This document shows positions 11,742-18,600 of a DNA stretch of 64,000 nucleotides, piece by piece (the first letter of the stretch is position 1; each line of letters starts with the position of its first letter). The position numbers and the translations under genes were made by a program. Below the pieces are notes generated by a model, which saw only the letters and a list, made by a program, of their open reading frames with translations, ran no database searches and was not told the DNA's origin. The stretch covers positions 434,001 through 498,000 of the forward strand of contig NZ_CCSF01000001.1 in the NCBI RefSeq assembly GCF_000756775.1, in the 5' to 3' direction. Source of the DNA: Pseudomonas saudiphocaensis. Lineage in GTDB: Bacteria > Pseudomonadota > Gammaproteobacteria > Pseudomonadales > Pseudomonadaceae.

Positions 11742-12407
11742 TCAGTCGTCGCCACCCATGATGCCCATCAACTGCAACAGGCTGATGAAGAGGTTATACA
11801 GCGAAACGTACAGGCCGATGGTGGCCATGATGTAGTTGCGCTCGCCGCCATGGATGATGGCGCTGGTCTGGTAGAGGATGCAGACCGAGGAGAACAGCAC
11901 GAAGCCGGCGCTGATCGCCAGTTGCAGGCCGCTGATCTGGAAGAAGAAGCTGGCAACCATCGCGCCCAGCAGGACAAAGAAACCGGCGGTGATAAAGCCG
12001 CTCAGGAAGCTCATGTCCTTGCGGGTGATCAGCACGAATGCAGAAAGGCCAAAGAACACCAGGGCAGTCATCGACAAAGCAGAGGCAATGAGTTCGCCGC
12101 CGCTGGAAAGGCCCAGATACATGTTTAGAATCGGGCCGAGTGTATAGCCCATGAAACCGGTCAGGGCGAATGTGGAAACCAGGCCCCAAACGGAATTGCG
12201 TAGCTTCGCGGTAAGAAAGAACAGACCGTAGAAGCCGATCAGCACTACGAAGATGTTGGGGTAGGCGGCGTCGGCCTGCATGGCCATATAAGCCACCAGA
12301 GCGCTAAAGCCCAGCGTGAGGGCCAGCAGGCCATAGGTATTGCGCAATACACGGCTGACTTCCCGTTGTTCAACCTGCGTGTGCGTAGATGCGTACTGTT
12401 GCTGCAT
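11742..12407 (-). CDS. yccA: Bax inhibitor-1/YccA family inner-membrane protein
   Basis: YccA is a multi-spanning inner-membrane protein that binds and modulates the FtsH protease. The 221-residue product has seven hydrophobic segments and the family motifs VLRNTYGLLALTLGFSAL, GFMGYTLGPILNMYL, and a C-terminal SLYNLFISLLQLMGIMGGDD. The ending in acidic residues is typical. It is a single-gene unit, with a strong terminator behind it and tRNA-Ser upstream in the opposite direction. The family call is firm; the link to FtsH is by homology. Confidence 0.92.
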   Translation of the reverse strand: MQQQYASTHTQVEQREVSRVLRNTYGLLALTLGFSALVAYMAMQADAAYPNIFVVLIGFYGLFFLTAKLRNSVWGLVSTFALTGFMGYTLGPILNMYLGLSSGGELIASALSMTALVFFGLSAFVLITRKDMSFLSGFITAGFFVLLGAMVASFFFQISGLQLAISAGFVLFSSVCILYQTSAIIHGGERNYIMATIGLYVSLYNLFISLLQLMGIMGGDD

Positions 12408-12493
12408 GGCGACACTCCTAGTAGATGTATTCAGCCAGAGACGAATTGCCCTGGATCATAACAGAGCTTTTTCTTCACAGCTGACAACAGAGT

Positions 12494-12521
12494 TTGACAG
12501 TGTGTTTCGTTCCGGTACTAT
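12494..12521 (+). promoter_or_regulatory. Sigma-70 promoter of tRNA-Ser
   Basis: TTGACA (12494-12499) and TACTAT (12516-12521) are separated by 16 bp and lie 16 bp upstream of the tRNA. A GC-rich discriminator (GCGCCCGC) follows, as expected for stringently controlled stable RNA. Confidence 0.75.
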
Positions 12522-12537
12522 TGCGCCCGCTCTCTGC

Positions 12538-12627
12538 GGAGGAGTGGCAGAGCGGTTGAATGCAACGGTCTTGAAAACCGTCGAAGGGGAAACTCTTCCG
12601 TGAGTTCGAATCTCACCTCCTCCGCCA
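12538..12627 (+). tRNA. tRNA-Ser (anticodon TGA)
   Basis: The 90-nt sequence folds as a class II tRNA with the acceptor stem GGAGGAG / CTCCTCC, an encoded CCA end, and a long variable arm. The anticodon stem ACGGT / ACCGT holds the loop CTTGAAA, giving anticodon TGA (12572-12574), which reads UCN serine codons. Confidence 0.97.
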
Positions 12628-12637
12628 TATCGCGAAC

Positions 12638-12668
12638 CGAAGGCCCCGTATTCCGGGGCCTTCGGCGT
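12638..12668 (+). terminator. Hairpin after tRNA-Ser
   Basis: CGAAGGCCCCG / CGGGGCCTTCG with a 5-base loop is followed by GCGTTTCTG. The long GC stem just downstream of the tRNA makes it the likely transcript end. Confidence 0.65.
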
Positions 12669-12743
12669 TTCTGTGGGATGAAAATGGTCTTGGGTGGTCC
12701 AGGATAGATCAGACTTACCCTCACACGTCAGGCAGGCCTATCG

Positions 12744-13928
12744 ATGTCCGCTATGAAAGCTTCTGCAAGAGATACCTCTTTCATTCTCTCGCTAGTGGTT
12801 TTCAGCTTCATTTCATTCATCTCCATTGGCATTCCGCTGGCTTCGCTACCGGGCTACATCCACGAAAGCCTCGGCTTCAGCACCGTTGTGGCCGGGGGCG
12901 TAATCGGGCTGCAATACCTGGTCACGCTGTTGTGCCGTCCGCTGGCGGGTCGTTTGGTGGATGAGCGGGGCGCGCGCAGGGCGTTGCTGGTCGGCATGAC
13001 CTGCAGTCTGATCAGCGGGGCCATGTTGCTGGTTGCTGCTTTGCTGGAGGGCTGGCCGTTGCTAAGTCTTGGCGCGATGCTGACGAGTCGCCTGGTTCTT
13101 GGCTGTGCGCAGAGCCTGATCGGGATTTCGGCCATCAGCTGGGGCATTAACCGGCTTGGCCCGCAAAGTACCGCGCGAATGATTTCCTGGAACGGTGTCG
13201 CCGCCTACGGCGGGGTCGGGATCGGCGCTCCGCTGGGCGTCTTCATGACTCAATCCCTAGGGATATGGACTCTGGGAGCCATCACCATGTTGCTGGCGAT
13301 AACGGGACTTGCGCTGGCCTGGCGCCGCGGTGAGGCACCGATTGCTCCTGGCGAGCGGCTGCCCTTCGGCAAGGTCTTGTGGAAGGTCGCGCCACCCGGT
13401 TTCAGCCTGGCATTCGCTACTGTCGGCTACGGAACCCTGACCGCTTTTATTGCGCTGTACTACAGTGCACGCGGTTGGGAGGGGGCTGCATGGTGTCTGT
13501 CAGCATTCGCTTTTGCCTTTATCGCGACACGCTTGGTGAGCCGTGATCTGGTCAATCGAGTGGGCGGCTACAGGGTCGCGCTGGCTTGCCTGGCAGTGGA
13601 AATTCTCGGGCTGATGATGCTCTGGCTGGCTGAAACGCCAAGTGGAGCGCTGGCCGGCTCCGCCTTGACCGGGTGTGGCCTGTCGCTGCTCTATCCGGCG
13701 TTGGGTGTAGCGGTAGTGGCCAGGGTGGGAGAGGCCAGTCGTAGTTCCGGCCTAAGCGTTTTTGCCATGTTTTTCGACCTCGCCCTGGGGATGTCGGGTT
13801 TGGTGATGGGTGGGCTGGCAAGCTGGATCGGCTTGCAGAACGCTTTTCTCGGCGCCGCGCTGGTGGCCGTCGGCAGCCTGTCGATCGTCTGGGCGCTGCG
13901 TTTGCAGGAACTAAGGGCCGCCAATTGA
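12744..13928 (+). CDS. MFS transporter, YhhS/YfcJ-like (arabinose-efflux type)
   Basis: This is a 12-helix major facilitator protein of 394 residues in the inner membrane. The N-terminus (SLVVFSFISFISIGIPLASLPGYIHESLGFS) and the signature LCRPLAGRLVDERGARR after helix 2 match the YhhS/YfcJ group of putative efflux carriers. In that group the motif A loop reads SRPxAGRxxDxxG. It stands alone with no regulator or pump partner nearby, so the substrate cannot be inferred. The start ATG at 12744 gives a short polar N-terminus before helix 1; an internal ATG at codon 4 is equally possible. Confidence 0.82.
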   Translation: MSAMKASARDTSFILSLVVFSFISFISIGIPLASLPGYIHESLGFSTVVAGGVIGLQYLVTLLCRPLAGRLVDERGARRALLVGMTCSLISGAMLLVAALLEGWPLLSLGAMLTSRLVLGCAQSLIGISAISWGINRLGPQSTARMISWNGVAAYGGVGIGAPLGVFMTQSLGIWTLGAITMLLAITGLALAWRRGEAPIAPGERLPFGKVLWKVAPPGFSLAFATVGYGTLTAFIALYYSARGWEGAAWCLSAFAFAFIATRLVSRDLVNRVGGYRVALACLAVEILGLMMLWLAETPSGALAGSALTGCGLSLLYPALGVAVVARVGEASRSSGLSVFAMFFDLALGMSGLVMGGLASWIGLQNAFLGAALVAVGSLSIVWALRLQELRAAN

Positions 13929-13953
13929 ATGGTGGCTGTGTTGAGCGCGGAAG

Positions 13954-14130
13954 CTATCCCCAGCCTTCGGCAGCCTGTACCCCGGCATCCAGCGTAGCGC
14001 GGCGAACCAGCGCGGCAGCACAGGGACGATAATCACGTTTACCTCTGCGGCGCTGCTTCCAGGTCTCGAGCGGCGGCTGGGTGCTGGGTGCGGCTTGACG
14101 GACCAGATTTTCCAGTGTCTTGCTGTTCAT
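13954..14130 (-). CDS. Small basic protein of unknown function
   Basis: A 58-residue frame starts MNSKTLENLVRQAAPSTQPP and has AGGAGACGCC just in front of the ATG, a strong ribosome binding site. The middle (WKQRRRGKRDYRPC) is very basic, and there is no signal peptide or membrane helix. The arginine/lysine patch could bind nucleic acid, but I do not recognise the family. It is convergent with the MFS gene (stops 25 bp apart) and divergent from mucD. The good RBS and codon use like its neighbours make it probably real. Confidence 0.55.
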   Translation of the reverse strand: MNSKTLENLVRQAAPSTQPPLETWKQRRRGKRDYRPCAAALVRRATLDAGVQAAEGWG

Positions 14131-14440
14131 GGCGTCTCCTCGTTTGGGCGAATAAGGGATCGCATCCCTGCGCCGGCCGTCCTGGCCTTCCATGCTGCAG
14201 AGATTGCCCGGTCCGGGTTACAGCCTGTTGACAGTGGAGAATGTGTTTTCGGATCGCAGCGAGAGCTTACGTTCCCTTTACATCCACTTCACACGAAGCT
14301 GACTGTGGTTGTCGTACATTTGTCCGAGGCGCCTCAGCGGTCGGCATTTGTCGCCGCCGGGATAGCCAGAGATTCTTGGCTTGTTTGCCCGGCCTGTCCG
14401 GGCGGATCAATCAAATACTCACGTCGGGAGATCAACGATC
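14131..14440. other. Intergenic region upstream of mucD, no gene seen
   Basis: The 310 bp between two divergent starts has no convincing coding frame. A TTGACA occurs at 14228-14233 but without a good -10 box at normal spacing. I found no clear AlgU (sigma-22) type promoter either, so the mucD promoter is unassigned. Confidence 0.5.
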
Positions 14441-15841
14441 ATGTTTCTTCGCAGTCATTTCCTGGCCGTTGTAGCGGGTTTCGTCCTGCTCGGGCAGGCG
14501 CTCGTTGCCCAGGCCGCATTGCCTGATTTCGCGCCGCTGGTGGAGGACGCTTCGCCGGCGGTGGTGAACATCAGCACCCGGCAAAACCAGCCGGTGCGCG
14601 GTGCATCCGCGCAAATGCCCGATCTTGAGGGCATCCCACCCATGTTCCGTGAATTCTTCGAACGCCGCATACCGCAGCAACCGGATCGGCGGCGTGAAGG
14701 GCAGTCGCTGGGCTCAGGCTTCATCATCTCCAAGGATGGTTACATCCTGACCAACAATCATGTGGTGGCCGATGCCGATGAAATCATCGTGCGCCTGCCG
14801 GACCGCAGCGAACTGCAGGCGACACTGGTGGGCGCTGATCCGCGCAGTGATGTGGCCGTGCTGAAGATCGAAGGCAATAACCTGCCGACGGTGAAACTGG
14901 GCAATTCGGAAAAGCTCAAGGCTGGCGAGTGGGTGGTCGCCATCGGCTCACCGTTCGGCTTTGATCACACCGTGACCGCAGGCGTGGTGAGCGCCATCGG
15001 CCGTAGCCTACCCAACGAAAGCTATGTGCCCTTTATCCAGACGGACGTGGCGATTAATCCGGGCAACTCCGGTGGTCCGCTGTTCAACCTGGATGGCGAA
15101 GTGGTGGGGATAAATTCGCAGATATTCACGCGTTCTGGAGGCTTTATGGGCCTTTCATTCGCGATTCCCATCGACGTAGCGATGGATGTCGCCAATCAGC
15201 TGCGTGAAGATGGCAAGGTCAGCCGTGGCTGGCTCGGCGTGGTGATCCAGGATGTGAACAAGGATCTGGCCGAGTCCTTTGGGCTGGAACGTCCCGCTGG
15301 CGCCCTGGTGGCGCAGGTGATGGATGGCGGGCCAGCGGCCAGGGGTGGGCTGCGGGTGGGTGACGTGATCTTGAGTATCAACGGCAAGTCCATCGACAGG
15401 TCCGGAGACCTGCCACACCAGGTCGGCGCGCTGAAACCCGATACCACGGTCAGGTTCGAGGTAATCCGCGATGGCAGTCGCAAGAACGTCAAGATGAAGA
15501 TCGGTGCACTGCCGGATGAGGGGCAGACCCTCGCTGCGGCCAATGGCTCGGGCAAGCTCAGCGACAATCGCCTGGGCGTGACGGTGAGCGCGTTGAATGC
15601 CGAGCAGAAGCGGGCTCTTGATCTGGAAGGTGGAGTGGTAATCAGCGAAATCGGCAGTGGGCCGGCAGCGTTGATCGGCCTGCGCCCGGGTGACGTGATC
15701 ACCCATCTGAACAACCAGGCCATTGATTCGGTAAAGACCTTCAGTCAGGTCGTTGAAAAGCTGCCGCACAATCGCTCGGTGTCAATGAGGGTGTTGCGTC
15801 AGGGGCGGGCAAGTTTCATTACCTTCCGCCTGCCGAGGTAG
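14441..15841 (+). CDS. mucD: Periplasmic serine protease MucD (DegP/HtrA family)
   Basis: MucD degrades misfolded envelope proteins and restrains the AlgU envelope-stress (alginate) response. The 466-residue product has a signal peptide ending near LVAQA, a trypsin-like domain with the triad His107 (NNHVVAD), Asp137 (RSDVAVLK) and Ser210 (NPGNSGGPLF), then two PDZ domains (about residues 265-355 and 380-465). The ATG at 14441 follows CGGGAG and places the signal peptide first. In P. aeruginosa mucD follows algU-mucA-mucB-mucC; here none of these precede it, so it is a separate locus. A hairpin terminator follows. Confidence 0.93.
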   Translation: MFLRSHFLAVVAGFVLLGQALVAQAALPDFAPLVEDASPAVVNISTRQNQPVRGASAQMPDLEGIPPMFREFFERRIPQQPDRRREGQSLGSGFIISKDGYILTNNHVVADADEIIVRLPDRSELQATLVGADPRSDVAVLKIEGNNLPTVKLGNSEKLKAGEWVVAIGSPFGFDHTVTAGVVSAIGRSLPNESYVPFIQTDVAINPGNSGGPLFNLDGEVVGINSQIFTRSGGFMGLSFAIPIDVAMDVANQLREDGKVSRGWLGVVIQDVNKDLAESFGLERPAGALVAQVMDGGPAARGGLRVGDVILSINGKSIDRSGDLPHQVGALKPDTTVRFEVIRDGSRKNVKMKIGALPDEGQTLAAANGSGKLSDNRLGVTVSALNAEQKRALDLEGGVVISEIGSGPAALIGLRPGDVITHLNNQAIDSVKTFSQVVEKLPHNRSVSMRVLRQGRASFITFRLPR

Positions 15842-15888
15842 TAGTCCTAGAATTGCGCTCGGAACCTCAATTCCTGTGTCTGTAATAA

Positions 15889-15924
15889 AGAACCGGGCTC
15901 GTGATTGAGCCCGGTTCATTTCTT
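15889..15924 (+). terminator. Rho-independent terminator after mucD
   Basis: GAACCGGGCTC / GAGCCCGGTTC with a 6-base loop is followed by ATTTCTTC. A strong stem with a T-rich tail, 50 bp after the mucD stop. Confidence 0.82.
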
Positions 15925-16137
15925 CAATCTGCAAAGCTTTTGGCCGTGTATTGCCCAGTACATGCGCTTTCCAGCCCGCTAGCCAAAAGTACGACTATCG
16001 ACCCAAATTCTTCTGGGCTATCTTTTCTTACAAGCCTGCTGTAGAAACACAGGGAAATAATTTGAGCAGTCCGTCCTGCGCTACAAAAAAATGCGCGGGA
16101 CAGGGTGTTCTGCAGAGCTGCTAATGCAGCTGCGTGA

Positions 16138-16330
16138 TGTGGTATCGGGAGAGACTGTAACGGCATGGCCGCAAACAGCGCCGAAGGAGCAACCGCCCCG
16201 GAAACTCTCAGGCAAAAGGACCGATACTGCTGTTGAACTCTGAAGAGCCGCCGGGCATTCGTCAGCCGGGCGCACCGAAGGAGCAAGCGAGTACGCTCGC
16301 GAAAACTCTCAGGTCCAGGACAGAGGGGGC
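16138..16330 (+). ncRNA. Tandem glycine riboswitch (two gcvT-type aptamers)
   Basis: Two copies of the glycine aptamer core are present. Aptamer 1 (about 16140-16227) contains CGGGAGAGAC, GCCGAAGGAGCAA and AAACTCTCAGGCAAAAGGACC. Aptamer 2 (about 16236-16328) contains CTCTGAAGAGCC, ACCGAAGGAGCAA and AAAACTCTCAGGTCCAGGAC, and its outer CTCTG pairs with CAGAG. The two are joined by a short linker, the classic cooperative layout. The downstream gene starts at 16388, so the expression platform is the about 58-bp stretch in between. I see no obvious intrinsic terminator there, so control is perhaps of translation. Confidence 0.93.
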
Positions 16331-16387
16331 GCCTTATTCGCATATTGCGGGTGGGTTCCAATCCCTATGACGTTCTGGAGCGACACA

Positions 16388-17662
16388 ATGAAAACAATCG
16401 CTGTCATTGGTGGTGGTATCACAGGTATCACTACGGCCTATGCGCTGGCCAAGCGCGGATTCAACGTCACCCTTTTCGAAAAGCACCGTTATGCCGCGAT
16501 GGAAACCTCGTTCGCCAACGGCGGCCAGCTTTCCGCATCGAACGCCGAGGTCTGGAACCACTGGTCGACCATCGTCAAGGGCATGAAATGGATGCTCAAG
16601 AGCGATGCGCCGTTGCTGGTCAATCCCAAGCCCAGCTGGCACAAGCTTTCCTGGTTCGCCGAGTTCATCGCGTCCATCTCCCAATACCGCCATAACACCA
16701 CCGAAACAGCGCGCCTGGCGATTGCGGCGCGTGAGCATCTGTTTGCCTGGGCCGAGGAAGAGGGCATCGACTTTGATCTGAAGAAGGCTGGCATCCTGCA
16801 TATCTATCGGGATCAGGCCAGCTTCAATCATGCCGGTGAGGTTTCCAAGCTGTTGGCTGCCGGTGGCCTGCCGCGCCGCAGCGTGACCCCGGACGAAATG
16901 CGTGCCATCGAGCCTACATTGGCCGGGCAGTACTACGGCGGTTACTACACCGAGTGCGATTCCACCGGCGATATCCACCTGTTTACCAATGGTCTGGCAG
17001 CCGCAGCCGTTCGCCTTGGTGTTGATTGCCGCTATGGCCAGGACGTGAAGCGCGTGTCGACAGATGGCAAGCAGGCCAGCGTAACCATCGGCAACGCCAG
17101 TGGCGAAGAAACCCTGCATTTTGATGGCATGGTGATCTGCGCCGGTACGGCCAGCCGTGCGCTGGCTGCCCAGCTGGGTGACCGTGTGAACATCTATCCG
17201 GTCAAGGGCTATTCCATTACCGTCAACCTTACCGACGAAGCCAGCCGTGCTGCCGCGCCGACGGTCAGCCTGCTGGATGATGAAACCAAGCTGGTGACCA
17301 GCCGTCTTGGCGACTACCGTTTCCGGGTTGCAGGAACTGCCGAGTTCAACGGCTACAACCGCGACATTCGTGCCGACCGCATTCGCCCGCTGGTGGAATG
17401 GGTGAACGAGTGTTTCCCAGGTGTCAGCACCCAGAGCGTCGTCCCATGGGCCGGGTTGCGTCCGATGATGCCGAACATGATGCCCAAGGTCGGGCGCGGC
17501 AAGTCACCTTGTGTGTTCTACAACACCGGCCACGGCCACTTGGGCTGGACGCTGAGTGCCGTCACTGCGGACATGATTGGCGATGTGGTGGGCCAGTCGC
17601 TGGGTTTGCCTGAGGCGGTTGTCGTTCCCATTTCTTCCGCTCGGCAGACATCAGTGGCCTGA
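16388..17662 (+). CDS. DadA-like FAD-dependent D-amino acid/glycine dehydrogenase under glycine riboswitch control
   Basis: This 424-residue flavoprotein belongs to the DAO/DadA family, which deaminates small D-amino acids and passes electrons to the respiratory chain at the inner membrane. The N-terminal MKTIAVIGGGITGITTAYAL is the FAD-binding Rossmann motif. ETSFANGGQLSASNAEVWNHW, CAGTASRALAAQLG, YPVKGYSI and the C-terminal NTGHGHLGWTLS flavin motif follow. The start at 16388 has GGAG seven bases upstream; an in-frame ATG at 16367 lacks one. No alanine racemase (dadX) or lrp neighbour is present, unlike the true dad operon. A tandem glycine riboswitch precedes it, so glycine is the likely signal and perhaps the substrate. 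Confidence 0.85.
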   Translation: MKTIAVIGGGITGITTAYALAKRGFNVTLFEKHRYAAMETSFANGGQLSASNAEVWNHWSTIVKGMKWMLKSDAPLLVNPKPSWHKLSWFAEFIASISQYRHNTTETARLAIAAREHLFAWAEEEGIDFDLKKAGILHIYRDQASFNHAGEVSKLLAAGGLPRRSVTPDEMRAIEPTLAGQYYGGYYTECDSTGDIHLFTNGLAAAAVRLGVDCRYGQDVKRVSTDGKQASVTIGNASGEETLHFDGMVICAGTASRALAAQLGDRVNIYPVKGYSITVNLTDEASRAAAPTVSLLDDETKLVTSRLGDYRFRVAGTAEFNGYNRDIRADRIRPLVEWVNECFPGVSTQSVVPWAGLRPMMPNMMPKVGRGKSPCVFYNTGHGHLGWTLSAVTADMIGDVVGQSLGLPEAVVVPISSARQTSVA

Positions 17663-17687
17663 TAAAGGCCGTCTCGTTCCATCTCTG

Positions 17688-17714
17688 AAACCCCGCCGAA
17701 AGGCGGGGTTTTCG
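17688..17714 (+). terminator. Rho-independent terminator after the DadA-like gene
   Basis: ACCCCGCC GAAA GGCGGGGT followed by TTTCGCTT. A compact GC stem with a GAAA loop and T tail. Confidence 0.85.
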
Positions 17715-17741
17715 CTTGTGGGCCGTGTTCGGCAAAAGCCG

Positions 17742-18095
17742 TCATACCAGCACTTGGCGCGTGCTGGCGATCAGCTGATGCACCTGTTTTTCCACCTGCG
17801 GCGTGGTTGGTGTTTTCGGCCCGCAGCCGCGCGGGCAGGGCAGGCTGGCGGTGGTGCCGAACAGGCGGCAGATAAGCGGGCGTTCGTCATAGGCTTCGCA
17901 GCCATGCGGGCCGAGATGCACACAGTTCCAGTGCGCCAGCGCGGCGTCGTGTTCGGCATCACTCTTATGGGGCAGGCGCGCCATTTCTTCCGATGAGGCC
18001 GTCACCGGGCCACAGCAGTCATGACAACCGGGCTCACAGGCAAAGCTGGGAATCTGGCGTCTCAGCTGATCGATCTTGCGATTGGTGCGGTCCAT
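17742..18095 (-). CDS. YkgJ family cysteine-cluster protein
   Basis: The 117-residue product carries the YkgJ/UPF0153 cysteine cluster, proposed to bind zinc or an iron-sulfur centre. Visible cysteines are CEPGCHDCCGP near the N-terminus, then HWNCVHLG, HGCEAYDERPLICRLFG and the C-terminal LPCPRGCGP. No signal peptide or membrane helix is seen, so it is cytoplasmic. It is convergent with the dadA-like gene and 63 bp from a co-oriented GNAT gene. The biochemical role of the family is not known. Confidence 0.8.
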   Translation of the reverse strand: MDRTNRKIDQLRRQIPSFACEPGCHDCCGPVTASSEEMARLPHKSDAEHDAALAHWNCVHLGPHGCEAYDERPLICRLFGTTASLPCPRGCGPKTPTTPQVEKQVHQLIASTRQVLV

Positions 18096-18158
18096 TGGAC
18101 GCTGATTTCCGGGCCGTTGGGCCGGCCATGGTACCCCTTGAAGTCGCCCTGGTGGACT

Positions 18159-18455
18159 TCAGGCGGGTTGTTCGATGATGTCGTTCCAGTCCGGATGCTT
18201 CTTCACGTAGGCCGCGATGAACTCGCAAATCGGCACGATGCCCATGCCGCGCCGGCGGGCATCGTCGAGTGATTCACGAACCAACAGGCTGCCCATGCCC
18301 TGACCGGAAAGGCTGTCGTCAACTTCGGTGTGGGTGAAAACCATGCGCTTGCCCTCCGCGCGATACTGCGCAAAGCCCAGGGCCTGTCCCTCGATTTCCA
18401 GGACGTAGCGCTGCTGATCTTCGTCGTGCCGAACCTTTGCCTCTGGATGGCTCAT
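18159..18455 (-). CDS. Small GNAT-like N-acetyltransferase (YjdJ/Gtn10 type)
   Basis: The 98-residue product is a minimal GNAT fold of the type sometimes called YjdJ. It has a beta-strand pair (RYVLEIEGQALGFAQYR), HTEVDDSLSGQGMGSLLVRESLDDARRRG (the acetyl-CoA pyrophosphate loop QGMGS) and VPICEFIAAYVKKHPDW. The VxPxCxF(I/V)xxY(I/V)xxHPE(Y/W) ending is characteristic of this subgroup. The ATG at 18455 follows GAGGA; a longer frame adds 23 residues without family similarity. The substrate is unknown. Confidence 0.85.
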   Translation of the reverse strand: MSHPEAKVRHDEDQQRYVLEIEGQALGFAQYRAEGKRMVFTHTEVDDSLSGQGMGSLLVRESLDDARRRGMGIVPICEFIAAYVKKHPDWNDIIEQPA

Positions 18456-18600
18456 GTGGCTGTCCTCGTGAGTGGCGTTCTGTCTTGCAGATAGACCTTG
18501 GGTTGCACTGAAGTACTGCCTCATCGACCGGCAAGTCGCATGGTGCAGGTCTGGCTGCTGGATAGCATGGGAGGAACTGGAACAAGGTTCGAGGTCCTCG

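Noticed and set aside
15924-16361. A 145-codon minus-strand frame between mucD and the DadA-like gene
   Set aside because: It lies over the tandem glycine riboswitch, whose conserved cores are on the plus strand, and the translation has no family features.
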